Assembly (NCBI RefSeq): GCF_024733015.1
Contig: NZ_JANKJG010000001.1
Location: forward strand, 550,263 to 614,262
Reading direction: 5' to 3'
DNA length: 64,000 bases
From: Pseudosulfitobacter koreensis
GTDB lineage: Bacteria > Pseudomonadota > Alphaproteobacteria > Rhodobacterales > Rhodobacteraceae
Shown: one piece after another, positions 1 to 9,844 of the stretch
Layout of the letters: each line of letters opens with the position of its first letter
Position numbering within the stretch: the first letter of the stretch is position 1
Notes under the pieces: generated by a model
Seen by the model: only the letters and a program-made list of their open reading frames with translations
Databases searched by the model: none
What the model was told of the DNA's origin: nothing
Translations under genes and position numbers: made by a program

Positions 1-1397
1 AAAGCCACCTTTGGCCCGCGCTGCGCGACCGGGCTGCGGAATTTCCGCAAACCTATGCCATTCTGCGCGATCTGCGCGACAACGTCGATTATCTGCGGCC
101 CTATGACCTGATCGAACGGGTGCTGACGCGCCACGATGGGCGGCGCAAGCTGCTGGGGCGGCTGGGGGTCGAGGCAGAGGACGGCATCGACGCGATGCTG
201 TCGCAGGCGCTGGCCTATGAGCGGACGGATGTGCCCAGCCTCACCGGGTTTCTGGTTTGGATGCGCACCGATCAGCTGGAGATCAAGCGCCAGATCGACA
301 GTGCGTCGGACCAGATCCGCGTGATGACAGTGCACGGCTCAAAGGGGCTGGAAGCGCCGATCGTGATCTTGCCCGACACGGCAAAACGCGACATTCGGGT
401 GCTGGACGAGGTCATTGATGCGGGCGGCCACCCGGTCTGGAAACCCAAGGCGGCGGAGATGCCGCAGATGGTGGCGGACACGCTGGACCGGATGAAACTG
501 GACATCGCCGAGGAACGTCTGCGCCTGCTCTATGTGGCTCTGACACGGGCGGAAAAGTGGCTGATCATCGCAGGCGCGGGCGAGGCGGGCAAGAACGGCG
601 ACAGCTGGTACGAGATTGCGCAGACCGCACTGGGCCAGATGGGCGCAGTGGACACGCTGACCGATCAGGGTACGATCCAGCGGTTCAGTCACGGCGACTG
701 GACCGCACCGCCGCTGGTCGAGGTTTCGGCCAAGGTGGCGCAAACGGCAATCGTCGATCCGTTGTTCCACACAGCCGCCCAGCGCCCGCCCGAACCGCGC
801 AAGACGCTGTCGCCCTCGGATCTGGGCGGGGCCAAGGCGCTGCCGGGTGATCTGGGTGCGGATGAGGACACGGCGAAATCCTTTGGCGCAGCAGTGCATC
901 TGCTGCTGGAACGCATGGCGGGGCGCGACAACGCGCAGTGGCCCGCGATCATCAAGGTGTGCCGCACTGAATATCCCGACATGCCGGAGGCGATGTGGGA
1001 CACTGCCGTCAGTGACGCCCGCGCCGTCCTGCAAGCGCCGCATCTGGCTGGACTGTTCATCAAAACCGCATTGGCCGAGGTGCCGGTTACCGCCGATCTT
1101 GGCCCTGAGCGTCTGCACGGGGTGATCGACCGGCTGCTGGTGCATGAAGATCACATATTGGCGATAGACTACAAAACCAACCGCGTGGTTCCCGCCACGC
1201 CCGAGACGTGCCCAGACGGGCTGCTGTTGCAAATGGGCGCCTATGCGCAGGCTCTGACACAGGTGTTTCCGGGCAAACGGGTCGAGGTTGCGATCCTTTG
1301 GACCACCGACCAAAGGCTGATGCCGCTGCCTGAAACACTTGTCACAACTGCACTGCGGCGGGCGGGGTATCTTGACGATCCTTTGGGTGCTACTTAG
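1..1397 (+). CDS. addA: Double-strand break repair helicase AddA, C-terminal part (5' end outside window)
   Basis: The reading frame is open to the left edge (first full codon at base 3) and gives 464 residues of a longer protein. AddA is the UvrD-like helicase/nuclease subunit of AddAB, which resects DNA ends for RecA. Helicase motif V is visible (VHGSKGLE, about bases 330-353), as is motif VI ([11 protein letters not shown], about 520-555). The far C-terminus holds the RecB-like nuclease signature: a conserved Asp in GVIDRLL, IDYKTN near base 1165, then QMGAY near 1231 (the QxxxY element). It is followed 38 bp later by trxA in the same direction, a familiar arrangement in this group; addB would be expected to the left, outside the window. 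Confidence 0.93.
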   Translation, partial: SHLWPALRDRAAEFPQTYAILRDLRDNVDYLRPYDLIERVLTRHDGRRKLLGRLGVEAEDGIDAMLSQALAYERTDVPSLTGFLVWMRTDQLEIKRQIDSASDQIRVMTVHGSKGLEAPIVILPDTAKRDIRVLDEVIDAGGHPVWKPKAAEMPQMVADTLDRMKLDIAEERLRLLYVALTRAEKWLIIAGAGEAGKNGDSWYEIAQTALGQMGAVDTLTDQGTIQRFSHGDWTAPPLVEVSAKVAQTAIVDPLFHTAAQRPPEPRKTLSPSDLGGAKALPGDLGADEDTAKSFGAAVHLLLERMAGRDNAQWPAIIKVCRTEYPDMPEAMWDTAVSDARAVLQAPHLAGLFIKTALAEVPVTADLGPERLHGVIDRLLVHEDHILAIDYKTNRVVPATPETCPDGLLLQMGAYAQALTQVFPGKRVEVAILWTTDQRLMPLPETLVTTALRRAGYLDDPLGAT

Positions 1398-1435
1398 GTT
1401 CACAGTCCACATTCAAGCTGGCAGGAGACACCCCT

Positions 1436-1756
1436 ATGGCCACCGTTGCAGTTACAGACGCTACCTTTGACGCCGAAGTGAAAAACTCGGACATCCCCGT
1501 TGTCGTGGATTTCTGGGCGGAGTGGTGCGGCCCGTGCAAGCAGATCGGCCCGTCGCTGGAGGAGTTGTCCGCCGAGATGGAAGGCAAGATCAAGATCGTC
1601 AAGGTGAACGTCGACGAAAACCCCAATTCCCCCGCCCAGATGGGCGTGCGCGGCATTCCGGCGCTGTTCATCTTCAAGAACGGCGAAGTCGTGTCGAACA
1701 TGGCGGGCGCCAAGCCCAAGGCTGCACTGCAAAACTGGATCAACGAGTCGATCTGA
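1436..1756 (+). CDS. trxA: Thioredoxin TrxA
   Basis: This 106-residue cytoplasmic thioredoxin has the classic length and fold signature. It reduces protein disulfides and is itself reduced by thioredoxin reductase. The active site WCGPCK places the redox cysteines at residues 31 and 34, after the strand VVVDFWAEW. The cis-proline loop GIPALF lies near residue 74. The ATG is preceded by a purine-rich ribosome site (GGAGA, about 8 nt upstream). It follows addA closely and ends at a strong hairpin terminator (1784-1808), so it is the last gene of that transcript. Confidence 0.97.
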   Translation: MATVAVTDATFDAEVKNSDIPVVVDFWAEWCGPCKQIGPSLEELSAEMEGKIKIVKVNVDENPNSPAQMGVRGIPALFIFKNGEVVSNMAGAKPKAALQNWINESI

Positions 1757-1783
1757 AGCGGCACATCCCTGTTGACCGACATG

Positions 1784-1808
1784 AGGCGCCCTTTCGGGGC
1801 GCCTTTTT
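1784..1808 (+). terminator. Rho-independent terminator of trxA
   Basis: An 8-bp perfect stem AGGCGCCC / GGGCGCCT (1784-1791 and 1797-1804) with a 5-nt loop is followed directly by five T residues (1804-1808). It lies 28 bp after the trxA stop. The T tract abuts the stop codon of the convergent minus-strand gene ending at 1808. Confidence 0.9.
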
Positions 1809-2719
1809 CATGTCACGGGCCAACCGAACCGGGCCAGCCGCGCCGCGATCCTGGCTTCGGCGGTCGGGTGGCCCGCGTTGATTGACTGATCCTGCCAGAA
1901 CCACCAGATGTATTTGGCGTAATCCGGGCGGTGATCCGCGACGCGCCGAAAGCTGGCGGAATCGTCGCCGCGAAGGGCGATATGGTGAAAATCAACCTCT
2001 GCGAACAGGATCGCGGGCTTGCCGAAGAAGTAGCCGTTGAACGCCGCTGACGAGTTTTGCGTGACCACGCAATCGCAGGCAGGCAGCAGGCGGTCCATCT
2101 CGCCGATGCGCACCTCCAGCAGCGGATCGCGGTCGTCTATGGCCTTGAGTGCTGTGATCTCGGCGTCTGTATAGACCTCTCTGGGGTGCAATGTCGCCAC
2201 GATCCGCCGGTCGGGCCATGCGGCGCGGGTGCGGTGGATCATCTCAAGCGGCGCGCAGGACTGAAACGACCGATGCTTCGTCAGCCGCCCTTGCAACGGC
2301 ATGTAGACAAAGCCGTCATTGTCGGCCCGCGCCGGGGCATCGGCAAACAACCGCTTTTGCCAAAACGCATAGAAACGCTGCGCCTCTTTCGGGTCGATCT
2401 GATCGGGGGAGAAGTCGGCGCGCGCCACGTCCCAGTCCCAGCGCCGGTCGGTCTGGTCGATCTGCCAGAACGGATAGTGATAGACGCGCCGAAAGGTCAG
2501 GCCACGCGGCCCCACGGGCGGTTTCATATGGCTGAGCGACAGGTGGCCGGAGGCGGCACCGGCCAGGCGCGCGGCCTTGGTGCCGTGGACAAATTCACAG
2601 CGCAGCCCTGCATCCTCAAGCACACCCGCGATCTTGCCGATGAAGTTGTGCCCACCCGCCGCCGCGCTGTCGCGCAACCCTGCTTCAAGGTAAAACCTGA
2701 CCGTCTCTTGGGTGCCCAT
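1808..2719 (-). CDS. Capsule polysaccharide (KpsC/KpsS-like) domain protein, orphan
   Basis: The 303-residue protein has no signal peptide or membrane segment. Its C-terminal half resembles the capsule polysaccharide biosynthesis (Kdo-transferase-like, KpsC/KpsS) domain: LHPRE at 177-181, and TQNSS...FFGKP at 220-235, which matches the nucleotide-sugar-binding turn of that family. The N-terminal region (AGGHNFIGKIAGVLEDAGL) looks like a Rossmann-type glycosyltransferase start. No capsule genes are nearby; it lies alone between trxA (convergent) and hslV (divergent). The activity, probably glycosyl transfer, is inferred from these motifs only. Confidence 0.62.
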   Translation of the reverse strand: MGTQETVRFYLEAGLRDSAAAGGHNFIGKIAGVLEDAGLRCEFVHGTKAARLAGAASGHLSLSHMKPPVGPRGLTFRRVYHYPFWQIDQTDRRWDWDVARADFSPDQIDPKEAQRFYAFWQKRLFADAPARADNDGFVYMPLQGRLTKHRSFQSCAPLEMIHRTRAAWPDRRIVATLHPREVYTDAEITALKAIDDRDPLLEVRIGEMDRLLPACDCVVTQNSSAAFNGYFFGKPAILFAEVDFHHIALRGDDSASFRRVADHRPDYAKYIWWFWQDQSINAGHPTAEARIAARLARFGWPVT

Positions 2720-2819
2720 GCGCCATTGCTAGCCGTCCGCCCCGGTGCGAACAAGGCCTGACCCTTGTGTGCGGATGCGGCCACCGCCATATAGGCCCTC
2801 AAGGCACAGGAGAGCGAAC

Positions 2820-3410
2820 ATGGAAAAATCCGACTTTCCCGGATGGCACGGGACCACGATTATCGGCGTCAAGAAAGACGGCAAAGTGGTGATCGCAGGT
2901 GACGGCCAGGTGTCGCTGGGCCAGACGGTCATCAAGGGCACGGCACGCAAGGTGCGCAGGCTGTCCCCCGGCGGCTTCGACGTGGTCGCGGGCTTTGCCG
3001 GATCGACGGCCGATGCCTTTGCTCTTCTGGAACGGCTGGAGGCCAAGCTGGAAGCGACGCCGGGACAGTTGGCGCGCGCAAGCGTGGAACTGGCAAAGGA
3101 TTGGCGCACCGACAAGTACCTGCAAAAGCTCGAAGCGATGCTGATCGTGTCGGACGGGTCCGAGATGTTCGTGATCACCGGCGCGGGCGACGTGCTGGAA
3201 CCCGAACATGACGTCGCAGCCATCGGGTCGGGCGGCAACTATGCCTTGGCTGCGGCGCGCGGCATGATGGACAGCGACCGCGACGCCGAGGCGGTGGCCC
3301 GCGCGGCGATGGCGATTGCATCGGACATCTGCGTCTATACCAACGGCAACCTGACGATTGAGACGATCTCTGCCGACGGCGACGCAAAGTCCTCTCATGT
3401 CGGAGTTTGA
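2820..3410 (+). CDS. hslV: ATP-dependent protease peptidase subunit HslV (ClpQ)
   Basis: HslV forms the dodecameric threonine-protease core that works with the HslU unfoldase. The ATG at 2820 is chosen over an upstream start at 2745 because it follows a good ribosome site (AGGAGAG) and gives the expected 196 residues. The pattern HGTTI near residue 10 leaves a short propeptide ending in Gly, so Thr12 is the predicted nucleophile. The following [12 protein letters not shown] and KVRRL segments are typical. The 3' end overlaps the next gene by 14 nt, and hslU lies one gene further on. Confidence 0.96.
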   Translation: MEKSDFPGWHGTTIIGVKKDGKVVIAGDGQVSLGQTVIKGTARKVRRLSPGGFDVVAGFAGSTADAFALLERLEAKLEATPGQLARASVELAKDWRTDKYLQKLEAMLIVSDGSEMFVITGAGDVLEPEHDVAAIGSGGNYALAAARGMMDSDRDAEAVARAAMAIASDICVYTNGNLTIETISADGDAKSSHVGV

Positions 3411-4467
3411 CCGCAACGACCTGCGCGCGGCAGTGGGTGCGGGCGTTCTGAGCGAAGCACAGGCAGCATCGTTGCTGGCCCTGGCCCAAAGCCGCAAGGG
3501 CGCGCGCGAGAACCTGCCCGAGGGCGATGAGCCTTTCGAGCTGTTCAAGGGCTTCAACGAGATATTCATCGTCATCGGCCTGATCATCCTGTCAGCCGGT
3601 TGGAGCGCAGTAACGGGCATCTCCGTCGCAGCTTCGATCGGCTCGTTTCAAAGCAAGATCGTGATCTCGGCAGGGATTGGCGCGGTGGCTCTGTGGATAT
3701 TCTCCGAATACTTCGTGCGCCGCCGCCGCATGGTGGCCCCCGCAATCGCGCTGTCGATCCTGTGGACGATGAACGCCGTGGCCGGTCTGAGCGCACAATT
3801 GGCCGAGCCGTTCATGGTGGCACAAGCCGACTATAGCAGTCTGCTGCTGCCCATGGGGCTGAGCACGGCGGCCATCGCAGTCTACTGGCTGCGCTTCCGG
3901 GTGCCCTTTGCGATGGCGCTGATTGCGCTGGGCGTATTTGCCCTGTCGCTGATGATGGGTGCGATCCGCATGGGCACGCCTGCGAATGTCAGTGATTTCT
4001 TTTTGTTGTCGGCCAGCGGTCCCTTTGCCTGGATCACGCTGCTGGTCGGTCTGGTGGTCTTTGCCGTCGCGATGTTCTTTGACATGAGCGATCCGCACCG
4101 CGTCACCCGCCGCTCGGCCCAGGGCTTCTGGCTGCATGTCGTCGCCGCCCCGGCGCTGGTCAACACCATCGCGCTGAGCCTGCTGGCCAGCGGCACCGGC
4201 AATGCGTACCTGCTGTTGCTGGCAGTCCTGCTATTGTTTGCCATCGTCGCCATCGTGATCGACCGGCGGTCGTTCCTGATCGCCGCCATCGCCTATAGCG
4301 TCACGCTGGCCGGCACCGTTTTCGGCGGCGATGGCGCCGCGACCACGGTGCTGGTGCTGGGCATCTTCCTTGTCGCGCTCGGCGCGTTCTGGACACCGAT
4401 CCGCGCCGCGCTTCTTTCACCATTGTCCAGGGTGTTGCCGCTTGACCGGCTGCCGCCCTCACACTGA
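3397..4467 (+). CDS. Polytopic membrane protein lying between hslV and hslU
   Basis: The predicted protein has 356 residues. A soluble N-terminal part of about 45 residues (with [12 protein letters not shown], reminiscent of the DUF2157 N-terminus) is followed by roughly nine or ten hydrophobic segments. Examples are [14 protein letters not shown] near 55-70 and [19 protein letters not shown] near 270-290. The start at 3397 overlaps hslV by 14 nt, and hslU begins 13 nt after its stop, so all three are probably one transcript. The function is unknown to me and the DUF2157 assignment is tentative. Confidence 0.75.
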   Translation: MSEFDRNDLRAAVGAGVLSEAQAASLLALAQSRKGARENLPEGDEPFELFKGFNEIFIVIGLIILSAGWSAVTGISVAASIGSFQSKIVISAGIGAVALWIFSEYFVRRRRMVAPAIALSILWTMNAVAGLSAQLAEPFMVAQADYSSLLLPMGLSTAAIAVYWLRFRVPFAMALIALGVFALSLMMGAIRMGTPANVSDFFLLSASGPFAWITLLVGLVVFAVAMFFDMSDPHRVTRRSAQGFWLHVVAAPALVNTIALSLLASGTGNAYLLLLAVLLLFAIVAIVIDRRSFLIAAIAYSVTLAGTVFGGDGAATTVLVLGIFLVALGAFWTPIRAALLSPLSRVLPLDRLPPSH

Positions 4468-4480
4468 TACGGGAACTCTT

Positions 4481-5785
4481 ATGACCGATCTTACACCCCG
4501 CGAAATCGTATCTGAACTTGACCGCTTCATCATTGGCCAGAATGACGCCAAGCGCGCCGTGGCTGTCGCCCTGCGCAACCGTTGGCGGCGCAAGCAGTTG
4601 GCCGACGATCTGCGCGATGAAGTCTATCCCAAGAACATCCTGATGATCGGGCCCACCGGCGTCGGCAAGACCGAGATAAGCCGCCGTCTTGCGAAACTGG
4701 CCCGCGCGCCATTCCTCAAGGTCGAGGCGACGAAATTCACCGAAGTCGGCTATGTCGGGCGCGATGTCGAACAGATCATCCGCGATCTGGTGGACAGCGC
4801 CATCGTCATGACCCGCGAACACATGCGCGAGGACGTCAAGTCGAAGGCCCGCGCCGCCGCCGAAGAACGCGTGATCGACGCCATCGCCGGCACCGATGCG
4901 CGCGACGGCACCCGCGACATGTTCCGCAAGAAGCTGAAAGCGGGCGAGCTGGACGATACCGTGATCGAGCTTGAGATAGCCGACACCACCAACCCCTTTG
5001 GTGGCATGGACATTCCCGGCCAGCCCGGCGGCGCCAGCATGATCAATCTGGGCGATATCTTCGGCAAGGCGATGGGCGGCCGCACCGTGCGCAAGAAGCT
5101 GACCGTCGCGCAAAGCTATGACGTGCTGGTCGGCGAGGAAGCTGACAAGCTGCTGGACGACGAGATCGTGAACAAGGCCGCCGTGGCGTCGGTCGAAAAC
5201 AGCGGCATCGTGTTTCTGGACGAGATCGACAAGGTCTGCGCCCGCTCGGACGCGCGTGGCGCCGATGTCAGCCGCGAAGGCGTGCAGCGCGACCTGCTGC
5301 CGTTGATCGAGGGCACCACCGTCAGCACCAAGCACGGGCCGGTCAAGACCGACCACATCCTGTTCATCGCATCGGGGGCTTTCCACGTGTCGAAACCATC
5401 GGACCTGCTGCCGGAATTGCAGGGTCGTCTGCCGATCCGGGTGGAACTGCGGGCGCTGACCGAACAGGACTTCGTGCGAATCCTGACCGAGACAGACAAT
5501 GCGCTGACCCGGCAATATACCGCGCTGATGGGCACTGAAAACCTGACCGTCAGCTTTACCGAGGATGGGATCAAGGCACTGGCCAAGATCGCCGCCGAGG
5601 TGAACGCGAGCGTGGAGAACATCGGGGCACGGAGGCTTTATACCGTGCTGGAACGTGTGTTCGAGGAGCTCTCGTTCACGGCACCAGACCGCGGCGGCGA
5701 GGAAGTGGTGGTGAACGCCGAATTTGTCGACACCAACCTGGGCGAGCTTATGGCGTCACCGGATATCAGCCGCTACGTCCTGTAG
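4481..5785 (+). CDS. hslU: ATP-dependent protease ATPase subunit HslU (ClpY)
   Basis: This is the AAA+ unfoldase partner of HslV, 434 residues, the usual length. The start at 4481 ([10 protein letters not shown]) matches the family; the open frame upstream to 4331 is only an overlap with the preceding gene. Walker A GPTGVGKT is at 57-64, the pore loop GYVGRD soon after, Walker B IVFLDEID near 245, and sensor/box residues in [13 protein letters not shown] near the C-terminus. The middle part, about 110-230, is the I domain that engages substrates. Its C-terminal residues (SRYVL) are the tail that docks into HslV. Confidence 0.97.
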   Translation: MTDLTPREIVSELDRFIIGQNDAKRAVAVALRNRWRRKQLADDLRDEVYPKNILMIGPTGVGKTEISRRLAKLARAPFLKVEATKFTEVGYVGRDVEQIIRDLVDSAIVMTREHMREDVKSKARAAAEERVIDAIAGTDARDGTRDMFRKKLKAGELDDTVIELEIADTTNPFGGMDIPGQPGGASMINLGDIFGKAMGGRTVRKKLTVAQSYDVLVGEEADKLLDDEIVNKAAVASVENSGIVFLDEIDKVCARSDARGADVSREGVQRDLLPLIEGTTVSTKHGPVKTDHILFIASGAFHVSKPSDLLPELQGRLPIRVELRALTEQDFVRILTETDNALTRQYTALMGTENLTVSFTEDGIKALAKIAAEVNASVENIGARRLYTVLERVFEELSFTAPDRGGEEVVVNAEFVDTNLGELMASPDISRYVL

Positions 5786-5854
5786 ACGCCTGCGATTGCA
5801 GACCTTTCCACCCTTCAGTTTTCCGCCTAGGTTGTGACGAAGGGTGGGCCGAAG

Positions 5855-6943
5855 GTGCTGCGTTATCTGATCATGATCGTATTCGTGCTGTCGGGCTGCA
5901 CCGACCGCACCTTTGCGCCTGTGGTGCCCTCGGCGCTTGAGGTGGGCACCAACCAGAACATCTTTGTCGGAACCACCCGCAAGGAAACCCCGGCAGGCGC
6001 GTTCGGAATAGAGCGATCCCAGCAGCTGAAACTGCTGGAGGTTCAGATTTCGATTCCGCCGGGCCACGCGTTCGGCGAGATTTCGCACGGGCTGGAGGAC
6101 CCCAAGCCGCTGCGGGATTTCGTAATCGCCCAGCGCAGTGATTTTCAGACGCCTGCAGCGTTTCGCGATGCATTGAACCGCGAACTGAACCAGATCGACG
6201 CGCAGGACCGCGAGGTGACCGTGTTCGTACACGGGTTCAACAACAGCTTCGCCGATTCCGTGTTCCGCACGGCGCAGATGGCACATGATCTGAGACTGCC
6301 GGGATCTTTCGTGACCTACGCCTGGCCCAGCCGGGGCAATCCGCTGGGCTATCAATATGACGCCGACAGCGCCCTGTTTGCCCGCGATGGCCTTCAAGAG
6401 CTGCTGTACGACGTGCAACGCGCCGGAACCAACCGGATCGTTCTGGTGGCGCATTCGATGGGCAGCACGGTGCTGATGGAGACCCTGCGCCAGATCGAGA
6501 TCGCCCGTCCGGGCTGGACCTCGGACAACATCGCGGGTGTGGTGCTGCTGTCGCCCGATCTGAATGTTGACGTGTTCCGTGCGCAGGTAAGCGCCTTTGA
6601 AAAGCTGCCGCAGCCCTTCATGGTCTTTGTCTCGCAACGCGACATCGTGCTGAAATTGTCGGCATTCCTGCGCGGCGAAGAAGTTCAGTTGGGCAATCTG
6701 AATTCGACCAAACGGCTGGACGACCTGCCGGTTCAGGTGATCGACGTGTCAGCCTTCGAAGACCGCCAGAGCGCCGGACATTTCGTCACTGCCGGCTCGC
6801 CGGCGTTGGGGGCCCTATTGAGCAATCTGGGGCGGCTTGACCCCGATTTCATCAGCGGTGGAACGGGTGCGAGCCTCAGCCTGCCGGGCACCCGCCGGGT
6901 TTACGGCGACGCCACAGAAATCACCGTGCGCCCGCCGACCTGA
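5855..6943 (+). CDS. Lipoprotein alpha/beta-hydrolase, DUF900 type
   Basis: This predicted lipoprotein begins with LRYLIMIVFVLSGC; LSGC is a lipobox, so the mature N-terminus would be that Cys and the protein envelope-anchored. The hydrolase part has VFVHGFNN (oxyanion region) and VAHSMGS with the nucleophile Ser, in the layout of DUF900 serine hydrolases. A GTG at 5855 gives the tidiest signal peptide; a GTG at 5834 would add seven residues. The substrate is unknown. It ends 2 nt before the MFS transporter gene, so the two are co-transcribed. Confidence 0.75.
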   Translation: MLRYLIMIVFVLSGCTDRTFAPVVPSALEVGTNQNIFVGTTRKETPAGAFGIERSQQLKLLEVQISIPPGHAFGEISHGLEDPKPLRDFVIAQRSDFQTPAAFRDALNRELNQIDAQDREVTVFVHGFNNSFADSVFRTAQMAHDLRLPGSFVTYAWPSRGNPLGYQYDADSALFARDGLQELLYDVQRAGTNRIVLVAHSMGSTVLMETLRQIEIARPGWTSDNIAGVVLLSPDLNVDVFRAQVSAFEKLPQPFMVFVSQRDIVLKLSAFLRGEEVQLGNLNSTKRLDDLPVQVIDVSAFEDRQSAGHFVTAGSPALGALLSNLGRLDPDFISGGTGASLSLPGTRRVYGDATEITVRPPT

Positions 6944-6945
6944 TC

Positions 6946-8187
6946 ATGCACACAGGACCGTTGGCTGGGTCACAGCCATTGACCAAATTCATCGCAGGAA
7001 ATGCGCGCTGGCTGGGCGCGGGGGCGCTGCTGACGCTTCTATCGTCTTTTGGGCAGACATTTTTCATCTCGATCTTCGCGGCAGAGATCCAGAGCGCGTT
7101 CGATCTAAGCCACGGGGCCTGGGGTGGCATCTATTCGCTGGGCACCACCGCATCGGCGGTGGTGATGATCTGGGCGGGCGGGCTGACCGACCGGTTCCGC
7201 GCGCGCCATCTGGGGGCGGGTGTGCTGATGCTGCTGGCGGCTGCCTGTCTGATGATGGCCGCAAACCCCTTTGTCTGGGCGCTGCCGGTGGTGATATTCG
7301 CGCTGCGCCTGACCGGGCAGGGCATGACCAGCCACATCGCGATCGTGGCCATGGCGCGCTGGTTCGTGGCGACACGGGGCCGTGCACTGGCACTGGCAAG
7401 CCTGGGCTTTTCATTGGGTGAGGCGCTGTTGCCGCTGTCCTTCGTGGCGCTGATGACGGTGATGGACTGGCGGCTGCTGTGGGTTGCTGCCGCGATTGTC
7501 GCGCTGATCGGGGTGCCGGTTCTGTTGTCGCTGCTTCGAACCGAACGCACGCCGCAGTCGATGGCCGAGGAAAATGCCAGCCTTGGCATGCGCGGACTGC
7601 ACTGGACGCGGATGCAGGCGCTGCGGCACCCGCTGTTCTGGTTTATGTTCCCGGCGCTGCTGGGGCCATCGGCCTTCAACACCGCGTTCTTCTTTCATCA
7701 GGTCCATTTTGCCCAGGTCAAAGGCATCACGCATCTGTCGCTGGTTGCGTTGTTCCCGGTCTATACGCTGTGCTCCATCGGGTTTCTGATCATCTCCGGC
7801 TGGGCGCTGGACCGCTTTGGCACCGCACGTCTGCTGCCGTTTTATCAGCTGCCGATGGTCGCCGCGTTCACGCTGTTCGGGTTGGGGCAGGGCATCGTGC
7901 CGCTGATCGCCGGTTTCTTCTGTCTGGCGATGACGACGGGGGCCAATTCGACCCTGCCCAACGCGTTCTGGGCGGAATTCTACGGCACGTGCCACATCGG
8001 CTCGATCAAGGCGATGGCCGCCGCAGTGATGGTTCTGGGATCGGCCATCGGGCCGGGCATCACCGGCGTAATGATCGACGCAGGTGTGACGCTGAATGTG
8101 CAATATCTGGGGATCGCCGCCTATTTCATCTTTACGTCCGCGATGGTCGGACTTGGCATTGTGCGCAGCCGCGCCGACAGGGCCTAG
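6946..8187 (+). CDS. MFS family transporter
   Basis: The 413-residue protein has about 12 hydrophobic segments. A cytoplasmic loop GGLTDRFRARHLG matches MFS motif A between helices 2 and 3, and the longer charged loop near residues 195-220 separates the two six-helix halves. The ATG lies 2 nt after the preceding lipoprotein stop, implying translational coupling. The stop codon is shared with the convergent smr gene in a CTAG tetranucleotide. The substrate cannot be deduced; the monocarboxylate/oxalate-type branch is a possibility only. Confidence 0.85.
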   Translation: MHTGPLAGSQPLTKFIAGNARWLGAGALLTLLSSFGQTFFISIFAAEIQSAFDLSHGAWGGIYSLGTTASAVVMIWAGGLTDRFRARHLGAGVLMLLAAACLMMAANPFVWALPVVIFALRLTGQGMTSHIAIVAMARWFVATRGRALALASLGFSLGEALLPLSFVALMTVMDWRLLWVAAAIVALIGVPVLLSLLRTERTPQSMAEENASLGMRGLHWTRMQALRHPLFWFMFPALLGPSAFNTAFFFHQVHFAQVKGITHLSLVALFPVYTLCSIGFLIISGWALDRFGTARLLPFYQLPMVAAFTLFGLGQGIVPLIAGFFCLAMTTGANSTLPNAFWAEFYGTCHIGSIKAMAAAVMVLGSAIGPGITGVMIDAGVTLNVQYLGIAAYFIFTSAMVGLGIVRSRADRA

Positions 8188-8774
8188 CGCCGTTTGCGCA
8201 GATAGACGTAATAGGCCCCCGTGCCGCCGTGCCGGATATTGGCCGGGGTAACCTGCAAGACCGCCTGCGCCAGTGGCGGCATCGACAGCCATTGCGGCAC
8301 CTGATGACGCAGCACGCCGAAGCGCACCGGTATCGGCCCGCCCTCGTCGCGGGCCTTGCCCTTGCCGGTGATCACCAGAACCAACCGCCTGCCAGAACCC
8401 TGAGAGGCCAGAATGAACCGCGTCAGCGCTGGATGGGCGTGGTCCAGCGTCATCCCGTGCAGGTCGATGCGGCCCTCGGGCTTCAGCTTGCCACGGCGCA
8501 TCTGGTCGAACGCCTTGCGGTCCATCTGGACCTGCGCCTTCGACAGACGCTCGGCCACCGGGCGCAACACGTCGCGGGTGATGGTCGGCTGGCCCTTGGT
8601 GCCCGCAGGCTTGGGCAGGGTTTCGAACCGCGATGCGACGCGCGGCTGTGCGGGATCGACCCGCGTAACCTCAAGCGCCTGTTTCATCGCGGCACCTGTG
8701 TCCAGCTTTTCGGCCTTTTCGGTGACCTTGCGCCACAGTTCAAGCTCGTCCGGTCTGAGTTTGCGCCGTGTCAT
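8184..8774 (-). CDS. smr: Smr domain (MutS2 C-terminal-like) endonuclease-family protein
   Basis: The 196-residue protein has a charged N-terminus and a C-terminal Smr domain of about 90 residues. It shows the diagnostic IDLHGMT, VITGKG and HGGTGAYYVYL motifs. Smr domains act as nucleases on nucleic acids, some on stalled ribosomes. It is the last gene of the minus-strand set timA-mltA-smr: its ATG overlaps the mltA stop (ATGA), and its own stop overlaps that of the MFS gene. Confidence 0.9.
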   Translation of the reverse strand: MTRRKLRPDELELWRKVTEKAEKLDTGAAMKQALEVTRVDPAQPRVASRFETLPKPAGTKGQPTITRDVLRPVAERLSKAQVQMDRKAFDQMRRGKLKPEGRIDLHGMTLDHAHPALTRFILASQGSGRRLVLVITGKGKARDEGGPIPVRFGVLRHQVPQWLSMPPLAQAVLQVTPANIRHGGTGAYYVYLRKRR

Positions 8775-9844
8775 ATCGCACTTTCGGGCAGCATCGCATA
8801 GGCGCGCTGGATCGGCAGCAGCACATACATCCGCCCCGGATCGCGCAGCTGCCCCGCAAAACGCCCCGCGTCGTCACCGGTGCCGATGAACACATCCGCG
8901 CGCTGCGCGCCCTTGATCGCCGATCCGGTATCCTGCGCGATCATCAGGCGCCGCATGGGCGACTCGCCGTCTTTTTCGATCCAGACGGGCGCGCCCAGCG
9001 TGACAAAGGCCGGATCGACCGCAATCGAGCGCATCGTGGTGATCGAGCGGTTCATCGCCCCCAGCGGTCCACGGTCCGCAGGCACTTCGCTCACCTCGCG
9101 GAAGAAAACATAGGATGCGTTGTGCAGCAGCAGTTCGCGCCCGGCATCGGGATTGCGGCGCACCCAGTTCTTGATCACGTCGGCGCTGACCTGATGCACG
9201 GAATATGTGCCGCGCCGCACCAGTTCCGCCCCGATGGAACTGTAATCGTGGCCATTCGATCCCTCGTAGCCGACGCGCAAAAAGCTGCCATCGGGCAGAC
9301 GGATACGCCCGGACCCCTGAATTTGCAGAAAGAACAACTCGACCGGGTCATCGACCCAGGCAATTTCCAGCCCGCGCCCTGACATCGTTGGGCCGTTCAG
9401 AATGTCACGTCGGGTCAGCCAGGGCCGGTTCACGCGGGCCTCGGGCGGCATCGCATAGACCGGATAGCGAAAGCGCGAGGTTTCCCAGCGCGATCCATCC
9501 AGTTCGGGCTCAAAGTAGCCCGTGAACAGAGCGTCGTTTCCGTCTTCGATCAGCACCGGGCGAAACAGCAGTTCGAAAAACGCACGCGGCTCTGGGTTCT
9601 GTGCGGCAAAGGCGCACAGGGCGCGCCAATCCGGGTCTTTCAGATCCTGACAGGTGTTCCTGAACACGGTAAGTGCTGCGGCGTGGTCATCGGCGGCCCA
9701 CCCTTCAAGCTGGTCGAAATCAATGACCTGCACCCGCGTTTCAGACTGGGCCATTTGTGTCATCGCCCCCCCCATGAGGACAGAGGCGACGACACACCGC
9801 CAGCTCGCGCGCCAATTCAAGCGTCTGTGGAAACCAACAGCCAA
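8771..9844 (-). CDS. mltA: Membrane-bound lytic murein transglycosylase A (MltA)
   Basis: MltA cleaves peptidoglycan glycan strands to 1,6-anhydro products. The 357-residue frame starts with TTG at 9844 and shows a hydrophobic leader (CVVASVLMGGAM), consistent with export; an internal ATG at 9775 is an alternative. The MltA domain carries FTGYFEPELDGS near 107-118 and the C-terminal 3D domain. The catalytic Asp lies in QDTGSAIKG (about D305), matching the essential Asp of the E. coli enzyme. Its start overlaps the end of timA by 28 nt, and smr overlaps its stop, so the three genes are one operon. Confidence 0.93.
   Translation of the reverse strand: MAVGFHRRLNWRASWRCVVASVLMGGAMTQMAQSETRVQVIDFDQLEGWAADDHAAALTVFRNTCQDLKDPDWRALCAFAAQNPEPRAFFELLFRPVLIEDGNDALFTGYFEPELDGSRWETSRFRYPVYAMPPEARVNRPWLTRRDILNGPTMSGRGLEIAWVDDPVELFFLQIQGSGRIRLPDGSFLRVGYEGSNGHDYSSIGAELVRRGTYSVHQVSADVIKNWVRRNPDAGRELLLHNASYVFFREVSEVPADRGPLGAMNRSITTMRSIAVDPAFVTLGAPVWIEKDGESPMRRLMIAQDTGSAIKGAQRADVFIGTGDDAGRFAGQLRDPGRMYVLLPIQRAYAMLPESAI

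Noticed and set aside
339..1412. 357-codon open frame on the minus strand opposite addA
   Set aside because: The plus strand encodes clear AddA motifs; the antisense frame shows no domain and no start signal.
4301..5515. 404-codon open frame antisense to hslU
   Set aside because: hslU is unmistakable on the plus strand; the antisense product is a low-complexity Asp/His/Gln-rich sequence.
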